64,000 nucleotides of DNA from Rhyacichthys aspro (GCA_036850595.1 CM072151.1:18515307-18579306); one strand, 5' to 3'; positions 49,901-61,559 are shown, counted from the first letter of the stretch. Translations and numbers: made by a program. Notes: a model not told the origin generated them from the letters alone.

Positions 49901-52439
49901 ATTGCTATCAATACATGTCACGTCAACTAAAACAAACCAGATCAGTGCAAACAAAGCACTTTATTACTTTTAGAATTTGTGGTGTGTATTTTCAGGGATA
50001 GACCTTCAAAAAAAACTGTGGACAAACTGATCCCAGCGCAGAGAAACAAATATAAAAACATTATTAAAATCAATTGTTGGTGAATTATTTACCAAGACAC
50101 CAGCAGGTCAATGATGACAACCTGTTCAATGCTTGTGTTTCTCAGTTTTCTAAAATGCTGCATCCTCTAGCTGCCCATCAAAAACATTCACCAAGTCTCG
50201 ATCAGCTTTGTCGACACATCTATAACCTGACATGTCTATAACTTCAGTGACTTGTACTCGACCACTTCTGTCTGGACTGTATTCTCTGCTGAAGACTCAC
50301 TCACAGCTGATTTGGCCCTTGTTCTGGTTCATGCATATTTTAAAGCAGCTTTGGCTCCACTGCCTCGTGTCAGTGTTTGCAGACTGATCCCAAATCTGGA
50401 CATCACTCCCACGTGAGCCTTACTGCTGCAGCAAGTCACGGTCTGCTCAACAAATCAGCTGGAATTAAAAGGGTTTGGGAGCTACCTGGAGTCAGCTGTG
50501 AAGCCTCTTGACAAAGAAATGATTATTTCTTTGAGGTTTGAATGGAATGAAAAGTTGTTTTGCAAATTTATCCTTTCTGTAGCCAAATCACAGAGGTCTG
50601 TCTGGTGAGGAAACGCCAAAAATGTGCTTTGGTTGAGGTTAGGAGCTCATTTAAATCTCCACACTTTAGCAAAGGGACGTGGACAGACCTCTGGATGTGT
50701 GAAATGACCTCCTTGGGCTAAGTGATCCCTGTGAACTGGACCAACCCCGAGGTCCCACTCCCACCTACACTCCTGACACTGATCGCATGTAAAGACCGCG
50801 CTCCTGTTTGCGCCGGTGAGAACTTTCCAGAAGAGACACTTCCTGGCAGCCCTCTCCATCTCCACCTCCATCTCAGACGAGCAAATGAAGATGTATGAAC
50901 ATGATCGGACTTTTTTACAGAACGCCGTGTTGAGTAAATCATCTTTTTGACGCCAGTACACTGCAGAGACGTTCCGCGTGAGTCGACGGAACCGAACGTG
51001 TCACAAAGTGAAACGTGATGCTCCTAATGGTCTGATCAGTGAACTTGAAAGTCAGCTGTAGGTTTGTGACACTCGTATGGCTGCCACTCCGAGTCTGAGT
51101 AAGGCAAGGTGCAGTCTGTGACCTGGAACGGCCCTGTCCCGCTGAGTGCAGGTCTACTCTGCCCCGTTCACTGTCTGGGTAATAAATCACAGAGTTATGG
51201 ATGACTAGTGAGTGGCACAGTATCCTCTAAGAGCCTTTACCTTGTATCTGCTGGGATCCCATTGCGCTTATGTAGCTTTCTCCTAAAAACTAATCCGATG
51301 GACTGTTTGCCTTGAATTTATTAGTTTAACTAGTTTAACCTTTCCCAGAGAACCAACTAGTACTTAACGTAATGTCTATTTGTATGGTGCTGTCATATTC
51401 ATACATAATGTTAAATTAACTGAGAATATTTATAAGCTTTTAAAATAAACACTGTTTTCAGGTCTTTTTAAAAGAAAATAAAGTATTTTTTCCAGATCCA
51501 TTTATATTTGTCTTGATGAAACGTACCTAATTAGCATAACTTTGCTTTATTATCTAAGTCAGACAGTTTGTTTCTTATTTTTCTAGTAAATGTTTGAAAT
51601 TAAATATAGCCATGACATTTAAGCTACACTGTACACACTGTAAACAAATTAGCGATGTGTTCATTGTCTAAGTTATCAGAAAGTTAGCGTTAACTTCACA
51701 CTCTCTTGCCCTGATTTGGTCAACATTTCGCGACTGGAGTGTATTTACAAGATAAGTTCTGAGACAGCAACAAGCTGACACACATTTATAAATTCAGATG
51801 ACTATATGTGTTCATGTAAACTTTTAGTATCTGTGTTTGGGAGCCAGGGTTTCAGTGATGTGAAGGAACAGGGCCGACACACAGCTCATGCCCTGCTCAG
51901 GCCCCTCTTAAAGAATCCAAGGTGGCAGTGCAGCTCTGATGCCACCACAGCTCGGGCAAAGCCTGTCTGCCTCTATGCCTTAAATTCAGCTCCGCAGCAG
52001 AATGTGACCCCTCTGGACTTTGGGCAATGTCTTGAGCTCTGGTTACAGAGAGAATCTGACAAAGAGCCCAGCAGTAGTGCTCTCATGCCATGAGTTAGAG
52101 TGACATTGTGGTGGGTCAGCACTGGGTCACGGATATTTTCCTCCTGCTCACTCCTCGGGGGAAGAAATATGCTTAGACAAAAAACATGAGGAGGTTTAGA
52201 CGCCCGGTGTTTGGAGACGCACTCCTCTCTCTTGTCCAAACAATGTATTCTAATAACAACGCTGCTTTTTCTTGAATGCTTCTGTAACAGATAGGACAGC
52301 CATAAATCCTGCAGTGCAGTCAGTAATAAGAACTAATGACCTGTGTGGATTTAGTGCATCACACCCACTGTACAGCACAATTACACCCAAACATAATTGT
52401 CTTGGCAAGTGTGGAGCCGTTTTAAGATGTGAAATCCTA

Positions 52440-52600
52440 TTCATGCAAGTGCTATCTAATTGGCTGACTCCTTTGAGGAATTAGACCGAGTTAATCATGT
52501 CTGAATATACAGAACTCAATTAGAACTTTGCAAGCTAATGCAGTCAGCCATGAATATTTGATGACGCAGGCAGCAGCAGCAGCAGCAGCAGCAGCAGCGT
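52440..52600. promoter_or_regulatory. Homeodomain-site-rich block with (CAG)9, upstream of candidate small gene
   Basis: A non-repetitive 130-bp block with several TAAT/ATTA cores (atctaattggctgac, ggaattagacc, gttaatcatg, tcaattagaac, gctaatgc) ends in a perfect (CAG)9 at 52571-52597. It lies just upstream of the plus-strand exon-like block with its ATG at 52707, so it could be that unit's promoter region, or an independent enhancer of lpp. The words are seen; function is inferred. Confidence 0.3.
52571..52597. repeat. Trinucleotide repeat (CAG)9
   Basis: Nine perfect CAG units, preceded by an imperfect gcagg. No supported coding frame runs through them; if the candidate plus-strand gene is real they would lie in its 5' UTR or promoter. 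Confidence 0.95.
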
Positions 52601-52640
52601 GAGCCTCGGTGAGTGTGTGTTGGGCTGTACCTGTCGCTCT

Positions 52641-52658
52641 GTGTGTGTGTGTGTGTGT
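52641..52658. repeat. Dinucleotide repeat (GT)9
   Basis: Nine GT units, immediately followed by tctcag just before the candidate first exon. Confidence 0.95.
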
Positions 52659-52706
52659 TCTCAGCGTGAACAGCAGCTGCACATCTGCTCACGGAGCTGC
52701 AGCACC

Positions 52707-52764
52707 ATGCGACCGGCATATGGGGGCCCTGACTACCTGAATATCCATCACACACAGCTGACAG
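52707..52764 (+). CDS. Candidate exon 1 of an unrecognised small protein gene nested antisense in lpp
   Basis: On the plus strand an ATG in a near-perfect Kozak context (gcagcaccATGc) opens 19 codons, MRPAYGGPDYLNIHHTQLT, plus one base, and ends at ACAG|gtgagt, a full donor consensus. The one leftover base makes the frame agree with the block at 53539. I do not recognise the peptide. No stop separates the ATG from further upstream codons, so the start is chosen on Kozak grounds. The block also holds E-boxes (CAGCTG at 52674 and 52755, CATCTG at 52682, CAGGTG at 52762), so the alternative reading is an enhancer in the lpp intron. The splice and start signals are seen; that it is a gene is inference. 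Confidence 0.28.
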
Positions 52765-53538
52765 GTGAGTGGGCGCTGTGCAGTCAGCTCTAATTACACT
52801 TTATCTTATCACTAGAGCTCCAGTTACGACCTGTGTGTAGCACGGTTTAAACTGTGACTGTGATTGGTAACAGTGTAGCCCTCTGTCAATGACAGCGCAG
52901 GCTCCAGGGCATGTCCTGGGGGTCTCCCTCTGAGGCGGAGGAGAACACTGCTCTGTTTGGATGTTCACTGATGGAGGGTATCCGGCACCAGGAGCCTCAG
53001 TGCAGCCTGTCACCTCGGGGTGCAAGTCTAAAACTCCAAACTGTGTTAAACATTTCAGGATCAAGCTTTGTGAAATATACAATAAAAACAAAGACAGACT
53101 CCATTCTTGACCTCTGTGTGGTGCGTTTATGTTCTGATGCATCATCCATCACTTCCAACAGCTTCAAAGTTCAATTATTGCTCACTTTATAGTTAAATAA
53201 CGATGGGGATAATGTGGACTGATAGTATCTTTAGTGAAAATGTTTACAAAAATATATGTTCCTGCTACAAACCAGAAGACTGTCCTTTTTCAGTCTCAGC
53301 TCTTATTGACGACCTTTTAGACAGTCTCAAGCACAACTAACCCAGCTCCTAATTATATTTGACATAGTGGTCCAGACTGAAATTTGAATTCAGTTCAGTT
53401 CAAATGTATTAATAATCAGTTCTCTTCAAATAAATGAAAAAGCAAATGAACTGATTCAGATTTTATCTTCCATAGACTGATTGTACTTATGTTTTTATTC
53501 TTTTTAAACTATGATTTTAATCTTTTTCTTTTTTTCAG
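52765..53538 (+). other. Intron of the candidate nested gene
   Basis: 774 bp between the donor gtgagt and an acceptor preceded by a long pyrimidine tract (atctttttctttttttcag). On the minus strand it includes a 114-codon frame (52801-53145) without a known domain. Nothing else is seen. Confidence 0.25.
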
Positions 53539-53666
53539 CGTCACTTCTCGTTATCTGCTTTATCTACAACAAGAAGTGGTTGATTGTCCTCAAAGCCTCA
53601 TTCTCAGCAAAGAACTACAATCCATTTATATACTACACTCTGGGAGAAGTGTCCACATTAAAATGA
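53539..53666 (+). CDS. Candidate exon 2 (terminal) of the nested small protein gene
   Basis: After the strong acceptor the frame set by exon 1 reads ASLLVICFIYNKKWLIVLKA, then SFSAKNYNPFIYYTLGEVST, then LK and a TGA at 53664-53666; the first residue is shared with exon 1. Joined, the product would be 61 residues: a polar N-terminus of about 19, two short hydrophobic runs (SLLVICFIY and WLIVL) broken by NKK, and a polar tyrosine-rich tail. That could be a membrane-interacting segment but is not a classical transmembrane helix. A second frame is also open across the exon, so openness alone is weak evidence. AATAAA follows 10 nt after the stop. Confidence 0.28.
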
Positions 53667-53676
53667 ATTTAAAATG

Positions 53677-53682
53677 AATAAA
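53677..53682 (+). terminator. AATAAA poly(A) signal of the candidate nested gene
   Basis: A canonical hexamer on the plus strand ten bases beyond the TGA, followed by gctctgacaaaaatgcattc, with a CA at the right distance for cleavage and a T-rich stretch after it. A 3' UTR this short is unusual but known for small genes. A chance AATAAA is common in AT-rich DNA. Confidence 0.3.
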
Positions 53683-55034
53683 GCTCTGACAAAAATGCAT
53701 TCTTATTACTTAAAAAAACAACAACGTTTAGTCCATCCAAAAAACACAAAAGTATACTGAAGATAAAGATATTTGGTCACAATGGGTATAATGGAACACA
53801 TATTTCTAAGGGAGAAAATATCTGCAGGATTTTCCTTATTGTGGTAAAATATGTCAGTTATTTCCATTTGATAAAAAAAAATAAAACATGCTGATACTCT
53901 GTTCAGAGGCAAATGTTTGATGAATGCTTTTATTGTGGCACAGAACGGAAAGTTTAGCGCAATATGCATTTGTCAATCAGATCACTTGCTTTTCTGCCTC
54001 TATAGTAAAACCAAGTGCGTATAAGTGAGTCTAGAGTTTGTTAAGTAAAAAGAAGCCACCCGGCCAGTTAAAATATAAAAAGGCAATGTGAAAGGGTGAA
54101 TAGCTCCACCGATACGACTACTTTCCAAGACAGACAAAGTGACACGGAGGGTAAAAGCTGGGCAGTCAATCACCAACATTTCCTGGTGACTGGCAGGTCA
54201 GGGCTGTGGCGTCCGCTGCTGCCTTTACAATAGCCCAAAAGGAAAAATCTGTGGCTGAGCGGAACGAGACAGACCGAAGCCCATTTACTTTAAATAACAG
54301 GGTGAAAGTACAACACCAGATAATGAACGTAATTACATTGAAGCCACTTGGCGTCCGTGACCTTGGCGCACTCTGAAATTCTGTCAAAAGAAGCAGAAAT
54401 AGATGAAGTTTTTGTATGGGCACACAGCTATCTCTTTATTACTCCTCTTTGAATAAGAAGCTCTGTTCCTGGCGTGACCTTCCGTTACCTCCGCGTTGTT
54501 ACAGCGTGTTTTCCGCCGCACTTTAGACCCGTCGTACGCGCCGCTCAAAGGGTTTGTTATTCCGCTCCAGACAAGACGCAGCATTGTTTGCGGTCTTTAC
54601 TTTTTTAATAACATCAGTGAGTTTGTTTACTGCTTGGTGACCTGTTGACAAAGACCAAACACACAGGTTTTTTTAAGAGGAATTAACTAAGGCTGATGGG
54701 ATAACTCGAAAAAAATGCGACAAACTAAGAGCAGGGCAAATATGAACGGCGTAAATGTTTTTAAAGAACACTGACCATGGTCTGCAATTAACCTCGCTGA
54801 GCCTCTCTGCTGAAGTTGCACAAAGAGCCCATGAGCCATCGCTGTGCTTCTGCAACAAAGATAACTCCACCTTCACCTCCACACAAAGGGACAAACAAAC
54901 ATGACCAAAAATGAGGCTAATGTCCCGTCCTTCCACCAAAACTTGGGTTAAATATTTATTTAATACACTTTTTAACCTTACAGCCTAAAAAAAAATCTAT
55001 TGCTAATTGTAATTTATTGCTAATTACATAAGTA

Positions 55035-55916
55035 CAGTGGTCCCTCACTATAACGCGGTTCACCTTTCGCGGCCTCGCTGTTTTGTGGATTTTTTTTGGT
55101 GCAATTTTGCATTTTTATTTTTTTTTTACAGCGTATGAACCTGCATTGTGTTCTGCGTCCTGATTGGCTAAATGAGAACTCGCGCATTGTGTTCTGCGTC
55201 CTGATTGGCTAAGGGAGAACTCGCGCATTGTGTTCTGCGTCCTGATTGGCTAAGGGAGAACTCGCGCATTGTGTTCTGCGTCCTGATTGGCTAAGGGAGA
55301 ACTCGCGCATTGTGTTCTGGTCTGATGGCTAAGGGAGAACTCGGCTTGTGTTCTGGTCCTTTGGCTAATGAATCGCGCATTGTGTTCTGCGTCCTGATTG
55401 GCTAAGGGAGAACTCACGCATTGTGTTCTGCGTCCTGATTGGCTAAGGGAAAACTCGCGCATTGTGTTCTGCGTCCTGATTGGCTAAGGGACTGTAGACC
55501 ATTATCAATCAATCTCCTCTGTGCCGTGTCTCCTGTACAGTACAGAATGCGTTCTTACTTGCCAAATTGACATAAATGTTCGATCGCTAGCAGTGTGACT
55601 CTGAAGTGCTGTATGTTTGAAAGCTTTCTCCCCGACAAAACCCACAATGTCGAAGAAACGTTCTGCACCGACAAAGGCACCTGCGGTCGCACCCAAAAGG
55701 CAGAGGAAGATGCTAAGGTTTGAACTTTGAGAGTGTTTAAACCAGAGAGAAATGTGAGAAAATGTTAATGCCTGTCTGAGAAAAGTGTATAAAGTGTGTG
55801 GTGAGGGGTTTTACAGCCTTAAAACACATATAATAATTGTAAAAAAATAAAGCTGACTACTTTGCGGATTTCGCCTATTGCAGGTTATTTTTAGAACGAT
55901 AAAGGAGGGACCACTG
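55035..55916 (+). mobile_element. Internally deleted Tigger/pogo-like element (Tc1/mariner superfamily)
   Basis: The element starts CAGTGGTCCCTCACTATAAC and ends with the inverse of CAGTGGTCCCTCCTTTATCG, flanked on both sides by TA (55033-55034 and 55917-55918), the target duplication of this superfamily. Next to the ends are the family's repeated 'ttcgcggcctcgctgttttg' and 'ctttgcggatttcgcctattg' motifs. At about 55648 a short frame begins MSKKRSAPTKAPAVAPKRQR and soon stops, which looks like the residual N-terminus of a transposase whose body has been deleted. A poly(A)-signal-like aataaag follows at about 55847. The element carries a 41-bp minisatellite. It cannot make a transposase itself. 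Confidence 0.85.
55143..55490. repeat. 41-bp minisatellite, nine units, inside the Tigger-like element
   Basis: Units begin gcattgtgttctgcgtcctg and contain attggctaagggagaactcg. Starts are at 55143, 55184, 55225, 55266, 55307, about 55344, 55377, 55418 and 55459. Spacing is exactly 41 bp except around the fifth and sixth units, which carry several one- and two-base losses. The last unit is partial. The minus-strand open frame over it (55250-55462) is a by-product of the repeat. Confidence 0.95.
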
Positions 55917-56162
55917 TATTACATTTGCAGCCATCATGCTTTTGTTTGCTGCTAATCTAATAGAAGGCTGCAAACTTTAGTGAGAAGGTGTAAGAGTTGG
56001 TGCAGTTGACTACACTGTGAAGGAGGAGCTTAAAAATACAGACAATAAAAAAATAAGTAATTTTGTTCATTAAAGAAATAAATAAATAAATGGTGTATTT
56101 TGACTAGTCTCTGGTTGAAATTCTACTGACAAACTATGGAAGCCTCAAATGGTCAAAATACA

Positions 56163-56180
56163 TTTTTTTTTTTTTTTTTT
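56163..56180. repeat. Poly(T) run of 18
   Basis: A homopolymer in the lpp intron, possibly the tail of a minus-strand retroposed fragment. No body was recognised next to it. Confidence 0.9.
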
Positions 56181-59100
56181 AAGCTTGTGATGCTCAATTG
56201 ATTTTTCAAATAAAGCATGAGTTTACAGATGCAAATGAAAAACCAGGAGGAAGATGACAAAACAATTTACAATTTCCCAGTTATTTGGACATGTTTGTTC
56301 ATTTCTCCAACTGGAAACTCTCTAAATGTTTACGTTTTCCAGACTGCAAGGGAATGCATTTATATCAACCAACTGTGCGAAACTTCTTTCTCGAATAATG
56401 ATTCATTTGTTTCACTTTGTAGAAATCAGAGTCAGCAGTGTTGTGGAAAGAAAGGGAAACATTTTACATAAAGGCTTTCGTGGAAAACCCAGAGTGGCAC
56501 TAAAAGCAAAAACTGCTGTCGTTGGGAACCGTGATGGAAAGCTGTGGGTGCCGTCCCATGAGGTGTGCAGATGTGACACGAGAGGCCGAGGGAAAAAGGA
56601 AAAGAGGGAACGAACGTCAATCTGTTTTTTTCCATATTAACGAGGCACCTCATGCAAAAAGAGCCGGTAATTGAGCTGCTGTCGACTTTATCAGAGTGTA
56701 GTCAAATCAGCGGAGATACGATGTGGGGCCAAAGCAGGAAGAGCAAGAACAAAGGCTGCAGTGTGGACCGGAGAGTGATAGGAGATGTGAAATCAGGAAG
56801 TAGACAAGTGATTCATGCAGGTGGACACCAGATTCTGACAATTACTGAAAGGATCTGATCATATCCGGGTTCAATGAGGCTAATCACCCAAATCAGGAGT
56901 CAGATTGTTTCACAAAAAGTAAAGTCGTGGTCTGGAAACACTGAGGTGCTGCTGATCCTAACCTGAAACCTGTAACTAAACTTTTGTGGAATATAATTCA
57001 CAGAGCTGTTCAGTACAACCATGCAAATTGATTCATTGGTTTTACATAAGTTTCTACTGATTATACACACACTTTATTTCCTGAGGCAGATTAATTTTAC
57101 ATTACATATTATAGAGTGTTGCAGGGAAAATCCAACAAAGTGTGGTATTGTAATATGGCTGTAATAATAAATCAATCACTATCTTTTCTATTTGTAATGC
57201 CTGGGTATTTGTTAGGAGTTTTTCATCATGATTAAAAGTAATCACTTTGCCTTCACTGTAACGTGGAAGTAGAAAAAAAGTAGAAGAGACAGAATGACAA
57301 CTTTGTAGAATAATTTTGCACAGAATACGTCCCTGTGAGTAAAAGGTGTGCTCCGAGCTATCACAAAAATCTATTTTCTATTTCTATTTCACACAATGTA
57401 ACAAATACATTTCTAACTATTTTCTAAGTTGTTTTTTTTGCAGATTTGTATGTTGTGGTCTGCGGGCGATTGCAATATCCACATTGATATGTCTATTCAC
57501 CGTACAGTCTGTGGTGTTGTCGGGGCTTGATGCGAAATTCTGTTTTACATATATATGGGAACTTCTGCTTTTAAAGTTCCGTTTTTCTAATTAAATGAAA
57601 TAGGATTTTTTAAAAACCACAACAAAGCATACTATAGTAAAGGATTAATATGTGTTCAGTGCAGGAATAGTGATAGAACTACAAAACTTATGTTTAAATG
57701 TTAATTTGTTATTCCTCTTATTCCAACATTTCAAAGTATAAAGGTGGATTGGTTCCTGACAGAGGAATAGATCTTGATCTATATATGAAGATAAGCTGTT
57801 GGTGAATCTGTGGGAAACAGGAATGTGATTACTATATGTTCTACCGCTGTTGAGACATCTAAATAATACCAAGCACCAACTGAGAGTGTGTTTTTTTTTG
57901 GCTCTGAGAGATTCCTAGACTGTCTGACTTGAAGCTAACTTGAAGTTTCTCTTTTTCTCTCTGGGTATGACATTTGTCTTCAGAGACACAACTCTCACGT
58001 TCATTCTCTAATCGTACAGAGACGTATGACCCTGAGGATGGGAATAAAAGAAGCTGAAATTACTTTCATTAAGAAATTCAGATTTCCCCCATCCTTTTGA
58101 TCTTGTGCCAGAAGAACATTTATGCTGATGAAATGCATAAATAAAGTTCTTAAATTATCCGGTTGCTCTTTAGCGCATGTATCGGAGTTGGAGAACTTCC
58201 AGACAAGACAACTACAATCACAGTGAGTGCCTCTGAAAAGGAGTGATTTAAGAGATGACCGCTGCTACTTTAAACAGCTCTGCTTCAAGGCACGACTGGG
58301 AAGTGGGTATCAAGATATTTCCTGCAAATGATGCAAAGGAAAATGTACATTGTAATATGTAGTGTGGGGAAGCTGTAATTAATGTCTTTATGCCCAACAT
58401 CCAGGAGGTCTTTACCAGTGGACACATCACACATCCTGCAGCATGAGTTCTCAAACAAAAAGCTAATACAGAAATATTTATGATGTTACTCTACATTCAT
58501 TTGACGGCTGTTTATTTCAGGCGTAAATGCTGCATGTCTGTGCTCCTCAAATGGTCCTAGTTTCCACATTTTTTTACTTCAATATTCATTTTTTGAACTT
58601 GAGCAGGCTGAACGTGAATGTTAGCATATGTTCATTACTTGTTTTATCAGTGTCATGTCATGTCAGGAAATCAGCTCCTTTTTTCCGACTTGAGGAGTCA
58701 TGCATCTTTTCAAAAATGAATGCGGCTTGTCACTGACTCTAAATAGTTCCTATATCAAATAGTGACTTCTCATTTTCTCTCAGATGAATGACCGGCAGAC
58801 ACAGCACCAGTAAATCTCTTGCTGACGATCAGAGAAGTGTGATGTCCGGTGGTCAACCCCGGGACAACCGCTTTTCACTGAAACGAGGGGAAATCCTTGT
58901 GCAACAGTATTTGCAGAATATTCCGGACAATGTTGTGCAACACTAATCTCACTTCTGTTATGCTAGAAGGACTTGACCACATTTATTTATTAATAGGACA
59001 TTAGGAATAACTAACAGAAATAACTTGCTGGGAATATCCTGCCTGGGAGTTTCTGTGTTTGGATGAGATTTGAATGAGAGTGATGTAAAAGCAGTCTGAA

Positions 59101-59917
59101 AGAGGAAACTGATGTGTTATCATGTGAGTGTTATCTGATCCATTTAGACAAGTAATACCATGTTATATTTGAACATGATTTTGACAGGCTCTCGATAAGT
59201 CCCTGCATTTGAAGAGTATCGGAATGCTTATCAAAATTAAGCTCAGATAGTTCTGCATCGGCTCACTCAAGGCATTCATCAAATAATTCGGCAAGGAGAC
59301 GACAGCAGGAAATCCTCCGCAACAAAAAGGAAACGAATGCATTCACAATGTGATTATTAGGACGAGATCATGTGACCAGTGCATGAGACACCAGTCATAA
59401 TGAAAGGTAGGAGGAGGCCCTAAAGATGGTCAAGATGGCTTCTCAATACTTGTACGTTTGGGTTCACTGCTCACATTTGAACACCATACTTCAATTAAAT
59501 TACACTTTATATATTGCCAGACCATTCAGTAAAATCAAAGGCAATTCAAAAAAAATAGAACAAAGGAGTGAGAACTTTTGACATCATCACTGTGAGTCAT
59601 GTGATCTGTTATTAAGGTAAAGAAATACGCTACAAAGAACCTTTAAAGGCCTTTAAAAACTACACAGCCATGTCCTCACAATTCATATGACCATGATATA
59701 TGTAGAATGAAAAGTAAAGCAAAACTACACCAAGGAGAAAAAAAGACTCACAAAAGAAAAATAAGAAAACAAAGAAGAGAAAAGTGAGCTGCATGGAGAG
59801 AAACGACAGGCTGCCAGCTTTAATAACGTTAAAACCTAAACATTCCAGGCCACTTCCGATGGCCTAATGCACACTGGAGAACATACATGTGCAGGTGAGT
59901 CAGGTGGAGGTACTCAC

Positions 59918-60087
59918 GATGTAGCAGGGCTCACAGTAGGCCTTCTTCTCCACGGCGTAGAAGGGCTTTCCACGCAGTTTGCTGCTGCAGGTCATGCACA
60001 CGAAGCAGTCCACATGGAAGACCTGGTCCATGGCAGTGCAGCCGGTGCCCTCACCCACCACGTTCTCCCCACAGCTGGCACAGCGCC
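59918..60087 (-). CDS. lpp: lpp exon: LIM1 domain
   Basis: A 170-nt exon (two bases plus 56 codons), acceptor ctctctccccag and donor gtgagta. The peptide is RCASCGENVVGEGTGCTAMD, then QVFHVDCFVCMTCSSKLRGK, then PFYAVEKKAYCEPCYI. The LIM1 ligands C-x2-C, H-x2-C, C-x2-C and C-x2-C are all present. CGENVVGEGTGCTAMDQVFHVDCF is nearly invariant in vertebrate LPP. The two starting bases complete a Gly codon, as expected from the FG-x-C text of LPP. It joins the LIM2 exon in frame (CYI|NTLE). The preceding proline-rich exons, with the actin-regulator binding motifs and export signal, lie beyond 64000. Confidence 0.97.
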
Positions 60088-60429
60088 CTGGGGAGAGAGC
60101 AGCAGGCTACGTCAGCCCAGATGGAGCACTGCTACACATTTGGGTATTAGCACATGTCAGTCAACCGCCGTATGCTTCGAGACATGGACTGAAGAGCGAA
60201 GCGATAATCAAAGCGCACGTTGGACATTGTGTAGTATGCAAAAGTGAAGCTATATGTCTATAAAGCTTTTTAGATTTGAGTGAGACCTACAATTTCAACA
60301 CTTTTCAACACGGTTCCTGTTTTCCAAGTGAATTGAACAAAGCCTACAGTGAATCTTCATTTTAACCCGACACTAATATTTGCCTGGTTCTCTTTTCTGA
60401 AACAGTAATAGATGAAAAAACAATATCTG

Positions 60430-60832
60430 ATAAGGCTGCTTGATTATGGAAAAAATCATCTTCACAATTATTTTGGTCATTATTAAAATCACGATTAGTT
60501 TACATGATTACTCAATGACTTTGGAAATATGTTGGATTTATTAAATTAAACAGTGAATTCTCCTCAAAATAAATAATATATTCAAATGTAAAAATAAATA
60601 GGTTAAAAAAAAAAAAAAAGTAAAATATAAAAATATATATAATATAAATATATTTAAAAAAAATAAAATAAACATCTAAATAAGATCAACAATGTAGTGC
60701 ACTTCCACAATCTCATGGAAAACAAAAAGTAATACATAAAAACAAGTAACAAATAATCTTTTTTCTACATTACATGCGTTTTGTGATCGTTGGGAGCTAA
60801 AATTGAAATTGAAAATTAGATTAATTGCATAA
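60430..60832. mobile_element. Decayed interspersed repeat (gctgcttgattatgg... type)
   Basis: The text gctgcttgattatggaaaaaatca...attattttggtcattattaaaatcacgatt at the left and gtgatcgttgggagctaaaattgaaattgaaaattagattaattgca at the right resembles a common fish dispersed repeat. Between them is AT-rich low-complexity DNA with an A15 run (60605-60619). No clean termini or target duplication are visible, so it is old. Family not named. Confidence 0.4.
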
Positions 60833-61559
60833 TATTTGTTACAACCAATTACTTCTAAACAGCCTTGTTAGCTTTTTTTTCCCCCAGGACAACGCAAGTA
60901 GAGGTATGAGTACTTTATTTTACATATTTATATTATGAACCACACAACAATTTAAGAACCATGTTACCTTTTTTCTTTTTTTTTCTTTTTTTTTTTTGAT
61001 GGAAACGCCTTCATTTATATTTATTTTTTCCCAACTTTTCCCCCAAAACTCACACAGCCATATCAGAAGTCACCAAACTGTACAGTATTGGTACTGTATT
61101 CCAGACTCTTAGTCTCAGACAAATATGTACAAGTTACTAGAAAAATGGCTATATTCTGGTTACATATAAAAATCCATTCACCAGTTAATGTTACAAGGCA
61201 TATATTTTCATATTTTCATCTCTTTACACCCAACTTTTTAAAATTGAGTCTGTCCACAAGTTCTCAGCACCTTTAATTGACTTCTTTCATCCCACAAAGG
61301 TATTAATCTGCCGCTGTGCATTGAAAAAGTAGCACAAAGACCCAGTGGGATTTACCTGATCACACACCTCTACGCGCTGTTGTCCAATAAAATAAAGAGT
61401 GTCAGCAGTGCCTAATCTTCATTTCTATTTCAAACAGCAGATAAGCAAGGATTAAACACTACAATTATGTTCCGCTGAAGACGGCGTACACATCGGCAAA
61501 GTGCGACATCATTTTCCAAAAGTCCCGATAAAAAGAAAACTTCAGAAGTACAACTGGGT

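Larger units (their letters stand above)
46005..59917 (-). other. lpp: lpp intron between LIM1 and LIM2 exons (13.9 kb)
   Basis: A phase-0 intron with a gtgagta donor and gtgtgcag acceptor. It contains a candidate regulatory block near 46420-46960, a possible nested plus-strand gene at 52707-53666 with a CAG repeat and GT repeat upstream, a Tigger-like element at 55035-55916, and T- and A-rich runs (for example T18 at 56163-56180). A minus-strand frame of 104 codons at 50647-50961 has no recognisable domain and no convincing splice context. The rest is AT-rich with nothing definable. Confidence 0.85.

Noticed and set aside
50647..50961. 104-codon minus-strand frame with a CDQCQEC word, possibly an extra lpp zinc-binding exon
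   Set aside because: The cysteine spacing does not make a LIM domain. The LIM1 and LIM2 exons already join in phase 0 with known LPP text (CYI|NTLE), leaving no place for an extra exon in the standard protein.
53489..53677. Alternative frame of candidate exon 2 (VTSRYLLYLQQ...)
   Set aside because: Its phase does not match the donor at 52764, and it runs without a break from the pyrimidine tract, so it is taken as the shadow frame.
55250..55462. 70-codon minus-strand frame with repeated peptides
   Set aside because: It is the translation of the 41-bp minisatellite, not a gene.
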